From positions 3,284,001 through 3,304,997 of the forward strand of contig NC_135570.1 in assembly GCF_964340395.1 (NCBI RefSeq): a DNA stretch of 20,997 nt, written 5' to 3'. Made by a program: the position numbers and the translations under genes. The DNA comes from Glandiceps talaboti (taxonomy: Eukaryota; Hemichordata; Enteropneusta; Spengelidae). Below the pieces are notes generated by a model. That model had not been told where the DNA came from. It saw nothing but the letters and a program-made list of their open reading frames with translations, and searched no databases. Shown here in pieces: positions 1 through 15,399 of this stretch (the stretch's first letter is position 1; each line of letters begins with the position of its first letter).

Positions 1-60
1 TTTTATATACCAAGGGGGCAAAATGAGACCATTTACGTGATGTGTTGATTGAATTACCAT

Positions 61-66
61 TTTATT
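61..66 (-). terminator. Poly(A) signal AATAAA of the carboxylesterase gene
   Basis: TTTATT on the plus strand reads AATAAA on the minus strand, 58 nt beyond the carboxylesterase stop, a usual distance for a short 3' UTR. Confidence 0.6.
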
Positions 67-123
67 AATCATTTTTGACAATTCTCAACATCAAAGGCAT
101 TCACCATGCACGCATTTGCGTTT

Positions 124-6363
<6,240 letters not shown>

Positions 6364-6554
6364 CTTTAACCGATTCCTTAGAGTGTTTCGTGTAGTTTTA
6401 AGAAATACCCCTGGTCATACTCCACGTGAAGTACAAGATAGCTTAGAAGCTGGAACAAACCATTATGATAAAGGGTAATCAAGGCTGACCATTTCAAAAA
6501 CGTTTGTTCATTTTATCTTCTATTGTGAATATGGGAGGCACTTTTAAATTATTG

Positions 6555-6822
6555 CGGGAGGGAGGGAGGGAGGGAAGGATGGTTTAATGGATGGATGGAT
6601 GTGTGGAGGGAGGGAAGGATGGCTTAATGGATGGATGTGTGGAGGGAGGGTAGGATGGATGTGTGGCGGGAGGGAGGAAAGGATGGCTTAATGGATGTGC
6701 GGAGGGAGGGAAGGAGAGCTTAATTGATGGATGGCTTAATGGATGGATGTGTGGAGGGGAGGGAAGGCTGGCTTAATGGATGGATGGATGTGTGGAGGGA
6801 GGGAGGGAAGGATGGCTTAACT
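6555..6822. repeat. Degenerate GGAGGGAAGGATGG...TTAATGGATGG minisatellite
   Basis: Six to seven irregular copies of a roughly 36-nt unit: a GGGA cluster, AAGGATGGCTTAATGGATGG, then ATGTGTGGA. Copies differ by deletions and local GGAT/GGGA slippage. It begins about 190 bp upstream of the carboxylesterase start. Confidence 0.9.
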
Positions 6823-6909
6823 AACGAACGAAAAATGAATATAACAAACAAACAGAGAGAGAAAGAAAGAAAGTTACTGATGTTGCCCTTCCTAAGTGTG
6901 ACTCTTCAT

Positions 6910-6938
6910 CACCATGAGAAGACTCACTTCTCATGGTG
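6910..6938. repeat. Perfect 12-bp inverted repeat, 5-nt loop
   Basis: Arms CACCATGAGAAG (6910-6921) and CTTCTCATGGTG (6927-6938) pair perfectly around ACTCA. Weaker pairing continues outward (GTGTGACTCTTCAT against ATGAGAAAGGGTCAC), so it may be the tip of a larger foldback. Confidence 0.85.
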
Positions 6939-7240
6939 AGTGGGGATGAGAAAGGGTCACAGTTTGGAAGGGTCACCAGATGAGGGCGCTCAGTAGAACT
7001 AAATCATAAATAATTAATAAGGTAGTCATAGTAAAACTGGTTTATTAAAACCAGACAAAAGAAGAAGTTAAAGTTGAATTAGAAAAAAAAACCTACAACA
7101 CCAGCTTTTCAAATCATTACTTTATTACATGGCACCTTGTAGGAAAAAGATACTTTTTAAAAGCAAAAAAAGTAAACATTTAACAAAAAAACAGAAATTT
7201 GAAAACAAATATGGTGAATTCAAAGCCCCTGTGATATGAC

Positions 7241-7256
7241 GGGGGGGGGGGGGGGG
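7241..7256 (+). repeat. G16 homopolymer
   Basis: Sixteen consecutive G in AT-rich intergenic DNA, similar to runs at 11269, 13362 and 13392. Confidence 0.95.
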
Positions 7257-7604
7257 TATTCTTTTTAACTTGGCACTGAGAAGAATCACAAATAAAATAT
7301 CCACCTGGGTTATATTTACTCAACACTTTGGTTAGTAGCATAGTTATATTTGTCTGAAAACATTTTTTTCAAGGCCTAATGAAGAACTGTTGTAGTTGAC
7401 AATCTCATTGTCACATATTTGACAGAAAAAAGATTTGTTTAAAAGCCCTACAGAGATTTAGTGTCATCTTGATGACCATTTTGTTCAAACAGAAAAATGT
7501 TTCACATTTTATTAGTTAATATGCTGGCAACAATGATTGTAAAGACTATGTATTTCATACTTCCACTCATCGATACTAGACAGCTGAGGTCATTCACACA
7601 CATA

Positions 7605-7630
7605 CACGCACATGCACGCACGCACACACA
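7605..7630. repeat. Short interrupted CA/CACG tract
   Basis: Imperfect alternating CACA and CACGCA units in the intergenic region. Confidence 0.7.
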
Positions 7631-7659
7631 GGGTTTGAAAATAACTTTCTTCTTTGATA

Positions 7660-7925
7660 GTCCTTGTGGGCTACCAATTTCTGAAATTAGTAGCCCAAGG
7701 ATGGTGACCAATAGTCCTATATTCCTGAACTGAAAACAGAGTTCCTCTATTGGAAATATGTGTTTTGTTGAAATATTTCCATGTCCATAAATCTTCCATC
7801 CTTTAAATCATCACATAATCAGTGGTAGCCTGTGCGAGCTATCATCTGCAAATTATGGTAGCCCCATGACAAGAATTGGTAGTCTGTGGACACGGGACTA
7901 CTCTTAAATTTGAGCCCTCCTCAGA
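7660..7925. repeat. Cluster of GGGCTACC / GGTAGCC inverted units
   Basis: GGGCTACCAATTT and AAATTAGTAGCCC form an inverted repeat at about 7668-7696. Related GGTAGCC, GGTAGCCCC, GGTAGTC and GGGACTACT pieces follow to about 7905. This looks like a degraded dispersed element, not coding sequence. Confidence 0.5.
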
Positions 7926-8073
7926 CCATCTAGTCTAGTTAGGCAACCTTAACCATATAATACAAGAAAAGGTCCCTTCACAGCTACGACTTCAAAATTC
8001 ATTAATTTCTTTCACAGTACTTAATCATTGATATATACTTCTATGTCACGTTTAAAATTTACATATCAAAATA

Positions 8074-8098
8074 TTTAATAATTAATCTTGAGTTTATA
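8074..8098 (-). terminator. Candidate poly(A) signals of the UGT gene
   Basis: Minus-strand ATTAAA (8079-8074) and TATAAA (8098-8093) lie about 70-90 nt past the UGT stop. Both are known variants of AATAAA; no perfect AATAAA is nearby. Confidence 0.35.
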
Positions 8099-8165
8099 GA
8101 ACTATTAGCTTATGAAGACAAAATAATCTACAAATATCTCTCTAACTAAAAACTGCTATTATACA

Positions 8166-8445
8166 CTAATTTGTTTTAAGTTTCTCTGTCTTCATTCTCA
8201 TACAACATCTACACATACAGCGACATATCCACAAAATAAGACTCATGATGAGAAAAGTGACGAGTAAGAGAACTCCTATGACGTCAAGGAGATAATATTC
8301 TATGGTCGATAGATTCTCTGCTTGACTGTGTAGATGTTTCCCTCCATGTTTAAGAACGTAATCTACCCAGTATGAAATTGTCTCTGTAGCGTTCATTGGT
8401 TTATCTTGGTAGATTTCAGAATAGCGCATCATGGTGTCCTTGTAC
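8166..8445 (-). CDS. UGT exon 4 (membrane anchor, stop)
   Basis: Acceptor ATACTTAG, phase 2 in, stop TAG at 8168-8166. It codes YWVDYVLKHGGKHL, LLDVIGVLLLVTFLIMSLIL as the anchor, the run CRCMCRCCMRMK and the KxKxx tail. Confidence 0.93.
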
Positions 8446-11400
8446 CTAAGTATGGTAAGAAGACATGTAGATTTGTTAATAAGAATCCTCAGCACTGCCA
8501 TTGTATGGCTGAATATCAATATCATAAAATGTTCCACAAAACTAAAAAAAAAAATATTGTGGACACATATTTTCAAATGGTTTCATTTTCACTACAGTTT
8601 GAAGATATAAAAGATTCATCAGTGTGGTTGCACCCTCATTTTGAATTCACAAATACGCTAAAGTGTATGTGAGCATGGTAGAATAAATGAAATAATGAGT
8701 GCCAACTACAATAAAGTTTTCTCTAAGGTTAAAAAAAAATAATTGTGTGTTTCTGATAACATATCTCAGAAAATAGAGTAGGTCGGTCTGGGTTTTATTT
8801 TATTTTATTTTATCTTTTGAATTGATTTTATTTTTGACAAATGTTGCTTTGACGCAAACCAAATGAAATGTCGGTCAGAATACCCCTTCTGTGATAGTTT
8901 GATGAAATATGTAAATATGTTGGGGAAAGAAAACAGATGTGAATTTGAAGGTCAAGAAGGCATGAATTTCTTATCATTTTGTTTTAAATGTTCAAAAAAA
9001 AATTAAGGTAGGCGGCTTAAACTAGGGTCGGTAAGGTTACCAGAAACACAATTTGTTTTTATTTTGCCAAACGTATATTGTGCATTTACAAGGTCATTCC
9101 TATTGGTTTTAATTTTGGCAGGTAAAGGGAAAATAAGGTGAAACTGATCCAGATCACTTTAATCCGCATCGAATCCACCTTCTGTCTACACTAAAAAATT
9201 GAAAGATGGATTCGATTCAAATTACATACCTGTCCACACATGTACCAGCTTTGATTTGGATTACTTATCATCAAACTAATTCACTTGAGTATATGAATGT
9301 CCACTTCAGGCCTAAATGATCACGATCAGATTCAAATGACTTTGATCCAGATTGAAACCACTATACAGAGTAGGATTTGATTCAGATCAGTTAATTCGAA
9401 TTAGATATGAATTAACCAAGTATGGACAGATAAATTGAACTGGATCCGGATCAGATTTTAGAGTATGGATAGGCTTATTATCAATACGTTTGAACTAAAT
9501 AAAGACTTACTTTGGGTTATCAAGGACTTCCATCACTGCATCATATAAGTTGTCTACTGTGAGATCAATGAAGTTTATCACAGGGCCCATTCCTTTAGTC
9601 TCGATTCGCACAGCATTGCCAAGTTGATCACCAAATATAGGAACATTGACCATAGGAATGCCATGATAGATCGATTCATACACGCTCATTATTCCACCGT
9701 GAGTGATGAAAACACGTGTTTTGGGATGGCCTGAAATGTAAAGAATAATACCTTGTTACCCTCCACAATAGGTAATTGTTTTCAATATTGTCTTGGCTTG
9801 TCTTATTATCTTGTCTTGTCGTGCCCAACCAGATGAACCTTGGTGAACCATGGCCAAATGATAGTAGTTCACACAATGTCAGAGTCAGACCACTATTTCC
9901 CTATAGTGGTCTGAGACACAATTGAATTACAGCAATAGGGAACTTGCAAACCCACCATATTGAATGTTGCATCATGGGAAATGTGATAATAAATACTGAT
10001 CAATAAGTATTATAAACAATGTTGATACATTGTTTATAACCACAAATAGTCAATTCATAGTTACCCTGACAAGTGTGGGAGGTTAATTTTATCAGTAGCT
10101 CCAGATTAAGTATTACAATAACAACAGATAATCCCACAGTCCTTTGCGTCTGAGCATGCTCAGTCTGGATTGCAAGTTCCCTATTTAAACAGCTTTAAAT
10201 GAGAATTTACATTAAATCAAATTACATTAAAACTTACTTCCCCTGCATATGAACAAGAATGTTTGGAAAAGTTATTCAACAGAAGATTATTGTTCATTTG
10301 TATGTGAATGAAAGGATACTTTGGGGAGTAATTTAAATAGTGACAATTAATCCAATGGTGCTATCCATCCATCCATTTGGCCATCCCTCCCCATTCCTCA
10401 ATCCGGCTGCCAGTTCTTCTGTCCATCCATCCATCCATCCCTTCACCCACCCACCAACCAACCAATCCACTCATCCATCCATAAAACAAGTGTAGATACA
10501 TGTAGTGTGAGGACAATAATAATGATAATACCCACATCAATTGTGAAATTAATTCTGAGTGATACATCATTCATGTAGATATTAAATGGATGATATGGCA
10601 TAAGTCTACCCGTACCTAACAGGTCATTCTGTGGAATCCAGTCCATTAATAGGGTGTTCTCACCCACATTGGATGGTCTGTAACCTTTGAACTTCCATAT
10701 GACCTTGAGTGGCAGACGTGAAAGTGCACTGGCAATGATCTCTGGAAACTTGCCCAGAACTCCACCTCGAAGTTGTGTAACCCAAGTACCAAAACACACC
10801 ACAGCAACACCGTTCTCAGCAGACTGCATGAAATTTTCTAGATCCTGTGAAAAGTAATCAAATGGATACTAATGTTATCACAGTGCTACACAGCTTTAAC
10901 CATCCAAAAAGCAAACAAACAAACAAACAAACAAATAACCCTTAATAAATAACACACACTGAAGTAGATAAATTGACAGCTGCAACCAAAAATAAATATC
11001 ATTTTAAAGATGAATGCCACTCTAGGAAATAAAGTTATTTTCATAAACTTTGGGTTCTGGAGAATCATTTCATTATTTCACATCACATTAATTTCACTGG
11101 ATTGCCAAGAATATCCAATTGAAATTGAAACTCTTTTCCACCTCTATTGTTATAGCAGTGGTCTACTCTCGGATCTCAGGGTCTATGCTTGCATCGTGGA
11201 CTTGTAACATACATTAAAGGCACAAAAACAGTTTGTATGTTATATGGGGCCAGGTTTTTAACCGACAAGGGGGGGGGGGGGGGGGTTTGGTGTTGAACAT
11301 GGGTTTTCTGAAACTGATCCCTCTGGCTCCGATGAATAAAGCCAAAGTGACCCCCCCCCCCATAAAAAACAACGGACAACGGTTGTCAATATATACCCAG

Positions 11401-13084
11401 TGGTGAATTTAAAGAAAATGGAAGTTAACCCTAACCCTAACCTAATACATAACTAGCCATTCATAAACACATGTATACCCCAATACTAAATGTTTGAATA
11501 TCTCATTTGAGAAATAGTGGACATGGCACATGCATATGTGGAAAATGTGGATAGGGGTGAGTATGGGAGGGGTACATATCCCCTCTCAGCTTAGAGAATT
11601 TTGACAAATCACTGTTGTTCAGGAGGGGATATCCCCCTCCATGCGTAAACAATTCTGACAAATTACAGCACCAAAATGACACTTATTTCTTATTTTTCAA
11701 TTTGACCCCAGTTCAAGTGATGTTTTCCAAAATGACCCCCACACCCACCCCCTGTTTGGATAAAAATGTCCGGCCCCCTAACTGGTATGATTGGTGTTAC
11801 TTTTCAAAGTTGTTCATATAAAAAATACTTTGGTTATATATAATTTATCAACTGAAGTACATTGTATACAAGTAACCTGTATGTAGCATTGAATTTCAGC
11901 AAACTAAAGATTCGGAGTCATTGTTAGTATTGACCTGACCAAGCCTTGCACAAAGCCGTTAAAGCTTTGGTTTAGAGTCGGACTGATACAATGAGTAACA
12001 CTGATTTAGAAGAAAAGCACTTTCTCTATGTGCTACACTCGTTTATAGTCTTCATATCAAGTGCAAAAATATACTGTTTCAATTGGTTCATTTACAAGCC
12101 TAGCATGTGGCCTTTCTAATGTGGTCAATTAGTAAATGAAACAGTATACTTTTACATTTGATATGGATGCTATAAACAGTTGTGGTATATACAGAAAACG
12201 CTTTACTTTGGTGTTATGGGTTGAAATGATGTTCAGATGTGTGTTCTTACCGAAGGAAGTGGAGAAGCTGGTTTGGTTGTAATCGAGCCATATGGAATGA
12301 CATGTGGCATTGTCGGGCGAGCAAATTCGAAGGTGTTATCCCTATTACTCAATATTATTTCAGTGTCTACATACATATCGTTGAAGGTTGTATCAGGTGC
12401 AATGTTGTAGCGCACATTGAGGGTTTGAAAGCCACCAAATAGCATTTCTTTCAACATCAATGGACCCACAGCAGACATTATAGTGTTCATCACTCTTTGA
12501 AAGAATGTCATTCGGTCAGGGACAGGGTACATAAACGTTGACTGGACGTAAGACGGTGGCATTGGTGAATGACTGAACAAGTCAACAACAACGTTCATAG
12601 TACTTATAGTTATAAAGGGAAGGTTTAACACTTTGGTTTCAAGCACTCCGCAAAACGAGGCTTCGTCGATTATTGCAAGGTCATACTTCTGCCGTCGGAG
12701 CGTAGAGAACGTATCACCACCGTATTGTATAGTCTGTTCGCATAAATCTACGATCAGCCTCATACCGTATGACATGGCTGTAAAGTTGAAAGGATTCACC
12801 ATGCCTTCGGTTATGATAGTCAGTTGTGTTTCTTCGAAGTATTCCATTTCCATCTCTACTTTGATCGTGGTGACATCAAACTTCCGGTCTGAATGAAAAG
12901 TACATGGATGAGCCGACGATATGAGCATATTAACATAGTGTCCGTGTTTTATAAGTGCTTCAGCGACGATCGCCATATCGGTGCAGTGACTGTATCCATT
13001 ACTAGGTATCATTAAAATCTTTGCTGTAAACACTGGTTCTGTGAGTGCTAACACCAAGTAGATGAATAAACCGTAGAACAACAT
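8166..13084 (-). CDS. UDP-glucuronosyltransferase (UGT, GT1 family), complete, 4 exons
   Basis: Joined exons on the minus strand: 13084-12251, 10844-10616, 9730-9511, 8445-8166, totalling 1563 nt (520 residues), with consistent phases and GT-AG introns. The family transfers the sugar from a UDP-sugar, classically glucuronate, to small lipophilic acceptors in the ER lumen. Visible: signal peptide (about 1-20), His33 in NGYSHC at the catalytic base position, Asp140 in AIIDE, DLENFMQS at 279-286, WIPQNDLLGHPK at 347-358, THGG at 364-367, DQ at 389-390, WVDYVLKHGG near 454-463, a transmembrane helix about 482-501, a cysteine-rich cytosolic stretch, and a C-terminal KLKTN that fits the KxKxx ER-retrieval signal. 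I start at ATG 13084: the frame is open to a GTG three codons earlier, but animals rarely use GTG. UDP-glucose use cannot be excluded. Confidence 0.95.
8741..9053. mobile_element. Candidate MITE/foldback element with 18-20 bp terminal inverted repeats
   Basis: The left end 8741-8760 (AATTGTGTGTTTCTGATAAC) and right end 9036-9053 (GTTACCAGAAACACAATT) are inverted, differing by one substitution and a 2-nt indel. About 313 bp, no ORF, in UGT intron 3. Confidence 0.5.
9144..9454. repeat. GATCC/AATTCGA-rich element with inverted ends
   Basis: CTGATCCAGATC (9144-9155) and GATCCGGATCAG (9443-9454) are inverted at 11 of 12 positions. Between them GATTCGAATT-like and GTCYACAC/TATGGACAG motifs recur on both strands. 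Looks like a decayed foldback element in UGT intron 3. Confidence 0.45.
9511..9730 (-). CDS. UGT exon 3 (signature motif)
   Basis: Acceptor ATTTCAG and donor GTAAGT; phase 1 in, phase 2 out. It carries the PROSITE-type UGT signature: FITHGG, SIYHGIPMV, PIFGDQLGNA and the ETKGMG block. Confidence 0.95.
9886..9913. repeat. Perfect 11-bp inverted repeat, 6-nt loop
   Basis: CAGACCACTAT (9886-9896) pairs with ATAGTGGTCTG (9903-9913). It lies 20 bp outside the left end of the MITE-like element in UGT intron 2. Confidence 0.8.
9934..10185. mobile_element. MITE-like element with perfect 16-bp terminal inverted repeats
   Basis: AATAGGGAACTTGCAA (9934-9949) is exactly inverted at 10170-10185. A second perfect 12-bp inverted repeat, TTATAAACAATG and CATTGTTTATAA, lies inside (10010-10021 and 10028-10039), plus the palindrome TGAGCATGCTCA near 10151-10162. 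252 bp, no ORF, in UGT intron 2. The size and TIRs fit a non-autonomous DNA transposon; a TA duplication is possible but not certain. Confidence 0.65.
10362..10480. repeat. Degenerate (CCAT)n / CCACCCACC tract
   Basis: CCAT repeats interrupted by CCCACCAACC-type units in UGT intron 2, about 135 nt downstream (in transcription) of exon 2. Confidence 0.85.
10616..10844 (-). CDS. UGT exon 2
   Basis: Acceptor TTTTCACAG and donor GTACGG; phase 0 in, phase 1 out. It codes DLENFMQSAENGVAVVCFGT and LLMDWIPQNDLLG, opening the UDP-sugar-binding half. Confidence 0.93.
10911..10936. repeat. (CAAA)n microsatellite
   Basis: About six CAAA units in UGT intron 1, about 70 nt before the exon 2 acceptor. Confidence 0.85.
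11269..11361. repeat. G17 run paired with C11 run
   Basis: G17 at 11269-11285 and C11 at 11351-11361 lie 65 nt apart in UGT intron 1 and could pair into a hairpin. Confidence 0.85.
11425..11442 (-). repeat. Short interstitial telomere-like repeat
   Basis: TTAACCCTAACCCTAACC contains two to three CCCTAA units, the complement of TTAGGG, in UGT intron 1. Too short to imply a fusion point. Confidence 0.6.
12013..12205. mobile_element. Foldback element in UGT intron 1
   Basis: Imperfect arms of about 75-83 nt (12013-12095 and 12132-12205) surround a 36-nt spacer. Core pairing is around AGTATACTGTTTCA, ATATCAARTG and TTTATAG, with GCACTTT against AAAACGC at the outer ends. The right arm ends about 45 nt from the exon 1 donor. 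A partial copy is at 1844-1910. Confidence 0.55.
12251..13084 (-). CDS. UGT exon 1 (aglycone-binding N-terminal domain)
   Basis: One large first exon of 278 codons, phase 0 out at donor GTAAGA. It holds the signal peptide, catalytic His33 and Asp140, and most of the acceptor-binding half, ending KPASPLPS. Adenine at -3 gives a fair start context. Confidence 0.94.
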
Positions 13085-13211
13085 GTTACGCACTTATAGT
13101 CGAGCCCCAGGAGTACGAGTCCAGCTGATATTCACAAACAAATTCGCTTACTGTTCACCTTTGTTAGCTAGTAAGCTGACCGACCCATCAGACATAAGAA
13201 GCAGGCATATA

Positions 13212-13224
13212 TGACCTTTGACCA
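13212..13224 (-). promoter_or_regulatory. DR1-type nuclear receptor element upstream of UGT
   Basis: On the minus strand TGGTCA A AGGTCA: two half-sites spaced by one base, one mismatch from AGGTCAAAGGTCA, the DR1 consensus bound by HNF4 and PPAR/RXR-type receptors. It lies about 128 bp before the UGT ATG. A second half-site, AGGTGA within AACAAAGGTGAAC, is at about 13153-13165. Confidence 0.5.
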
Positions 13225-13361
13225 GTAATCTCAGACCCTCTAGCTTATTGATAAATACAGCATACTGTATAACACAGACATTTACATGTCATACTTACTT
13301 GTCTGTGAGTATAACAAGAAAAAAGCTAAGGACTTTAGGCTGTTTTCACAAAAACTTGTTA

Positions 13362-13455
13362 GGGGGGGGGGGGGGGATATATGGATAGTGTGGGGGGGGG
13401 GGGGGTACCAGAAAAAATGTTATGGGTTGTGGGGGGGGGTACCTGAAAATAAATT
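13362..13455 (+). repeat. Three G-run units with TACCxGAAAA spacers
   Basis: G15 (13362-13376), G14 (13392-13405) and G9 (13431-13439). The last two are each followed by TACCAGAAAA or TACCTGAAAA, and related ATGG...GTG pieces precede them: a short degenerate tandem array. Confidence 0.85.
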
Positions 13456-13514
13456 AACATCATGACTTTTCAAACATGGGAAAATAAGCTTTAAAAATGT
13501 TGGTCTTCCTTTTC

Positions 13515-13529
13515 AACAACAACAACAAT

Positions 13530-13563
<34 letters not shown>

Positions 13564-13573
13564 GCGGCGGCGG
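13515..13573 (+). repeat. (CAA)n then (CGG)3 trinucleotide tract
   Basis: About 16 CAA units with one ATA interruption, then CAG and CGG units. Confidence 0.9.
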
Positions 13574-14273
13574 CTACAAACAACAGTTGCTCACAAGATA
13601 GTAAAATGAAAAACAAAAACAGTCAAATTTTAATTTTCTTTTAATAAACTGTTAATGTAATGATAAATTGAAATGGGCGAATTGAGTGGTACAGATTGTT
13701 TTTTGTCTGAAAATACCAGTGTCTTTCATGTACACTACTATCTACTGAAATTTGGTTCATTTAATGTGTGAAATTACCTTTACACTGTACTGAAAATATT
13801 CTTTGTGACATGACTGTGTTTTGGTTTGTGGTTATCACAATGATATGCAACTTTTTCATGTAAATTCTTACTAGTATTAAATGACAGACAAATATGACAG
13901 ACAACATTTTACATTTGCAGCTCTTGGAAGTTAAAAAAAAAAAGAGTTGGAAAAGGTTCATCTCAGCCTGCCATCAAAATGTAAAAGATGCACCTGCACT
14001 AAAACATACTTGACAAGTATCAAAAACTTCTGTGCAAGGTATTTTTTCATCCTATAGATATGACTATAATTTTCAACACAAACTTTTAATAACACATTCT
14101 AAATATTTCCTAAAATTAGCATATTGGCAACGTCTGTGAAACAGAAGACAATATCTCACAAGCTGAGTTAACAGAGAAAAAGTAAAATAAGTTTTTTGCA
14201 CATACTTTTCAACTTTGCATGAATATACTATTACTTGTAAATATAAAGATAAATAAATAAACTTTGACACTAT

Positions 14274-14823
14274 ATGGATGTATTCTCAACACCATTAACA
14301 AGAGATGATGGTAGTGAAAGACCACCAGATGACTTCCAACCCCATGCACAACTAAAACACCTGTATAGTAAAGGGTTAGTGTCAAGTAAAAATGTTGAGA
14401 AACTTGATGAATTGAGCAAGAAACTGTGTGTCAAGAAAAAGATATTAAAGGGAGCAATCCTTCATTTAGAACAACAGACTCAGAACACTTGCCTCTATGA
14501 GGGAAAGAAAAAGAATGAAAGAAACGATGACATTTCCAAATTGAAAGTGAAAGAACTTGATATACCTTTCCAACTATGAAATCCCAGCTGTGGCAGGAAT
14601 GCACAAAATAGACAAAGTTGAGGCTGTAAGATGCCACTATTATTAATCTAAAGAAAGTGAGAGTGATTTGTCATCTGACGACAGTGACAGTGAAAATGAT
14701 GATACAGCTAGTTCCAACTCTGATGAAGTTGAAGGAGAAATTGGGTCTGATGATGATGACAATGCCATGTTTATATACACAAGATCTAGAAGGAGAGCTA
14801 CCACTTGGAAATCAAAAATTTAA
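14274..14823 (+). pseudogene. Broken coding relic with SAP-like segment and acidic tail
   Basis: An ATG at 14274 opens 101 lysine-rich codons (helical KNVEKLDELSKKL and KKKILKGAILHLEQQ). Near KLKVKELD at about 14540-14565 the protein-like reading moves to the next frame (YEIPAVAGMHKIDKVEAV, 14575-14628), meets TAA at 14644-14646, and continues with an acidic Ser/Asp run and TRSRRRATTWKSKI to a TAA at 14821. The LKVxELxxYL...G.xKxDKV pattern resembles a SAP DNA-binding helix-extension-helix. AATAAA at 14823-14828 overlaps the final stop. One frameshift and one stop argue for a dead gene, perhaps from a mobile element; an intron is less likely. I do not recognise the family. Confidence 0.55.
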
Positions 14824-14828
14824 ATAAA

Positions 14829-15399
14829 CACATTCTGAGACTTTGTTTAAAATCCTGCATTCACCTTTGTAATCTAATGTCAAAACCAGTCCAATAATCA
14901 GGCTCTTACAAGGTAAATGTATTACCAGGTTCATTAAGATAATTATACAATTACTATCATAATAGGGCCATCTTAATTATCATTACCACTAATATATATC
15001 ACTTGATTCCTATTCTGTTAGATGAAATGTGGCTGGCATTTTTGAGTCATACATTTATTTTCTTTCATTGTATTGAACTAATTTACATCAAACAAGAACG
15101 GGATACATGGCAATGCATTTTATTAAGAGTTTTTTTCAGTGTTATTTAGACCAATTTGATTTCTTTTAGCACACATTTAGGAAACTGAACTGGAACAATA
15201 CAGTATAAAACTCTCTTTAGATAACATGTGCATCACAATATTTGCAAATACAACTAAAATGACATTCAACTGTAACACTACTAGTATAATGTACTAATAC
15301 AATATTGAACAGAAAACAAAGACTCAGTTGGTCTGCTGATCATTTTACAAGAGTTATTCAAAGTGTAATTCATTTACAAGTATATGTTGTTTTTTGGAA
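14829..15399. other. AT-rich spacer
   Basis: No coding signal, RNA gene or long repeat is visible here. Confidence 0.6.

Larger units (their letters stand above)
6364..8165. other. Intergenic region: carboxylesterase upstream, UGT downstream
   Basis: About 1.8 kb between the UGT stop and the carboxylesterase start. It must contain the carboxylesterase promoter and UGT 3' end. Visible: a CACGTG at 6423-6428, a minisatellite, a hairpin at 6910-6938, a G16 run, and GGGCTACC/GGTAGCC-rich sequence at 7660-7925. No further gene or clear TATA box is seen. Confidence 0.75.
13085..14273. other. Intergenic region upstream of UGT
   Basis: Contains the presumed UGT promoter, then G-run repeats, a CAA/CGG trinucleotide tract, and AT-rich DNA from about 13600 to 14273 with no supported gene. 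Confidence 0.7.

Noticed and set aside
6423-6428. CACGTG E-box about 60 bp upstream of the carboxylesterase start
   Set aside because: A six-base palindrome is expected by chance every 4 kb; no supporting sites nearby.
11010-11207. Small plus-strand frame in UGT intron 1
   Set aside because: No domain, low-complexity hydrophobic composition and no splice context.
11425-11442. Interstitial telomere marking a chromosome fusion
   Set aside because: Only two to three units, within a gene intron.
13096-13101. TATAAG as a UGT TATA box
   Set aside because: About 12 bp from the ATG, too close to direct a transcript that includes it.
14073-14270. Minus-strand frame next to the SAP-like relic
   Set aside because: AT-rich random open frame with no family-like pattern.
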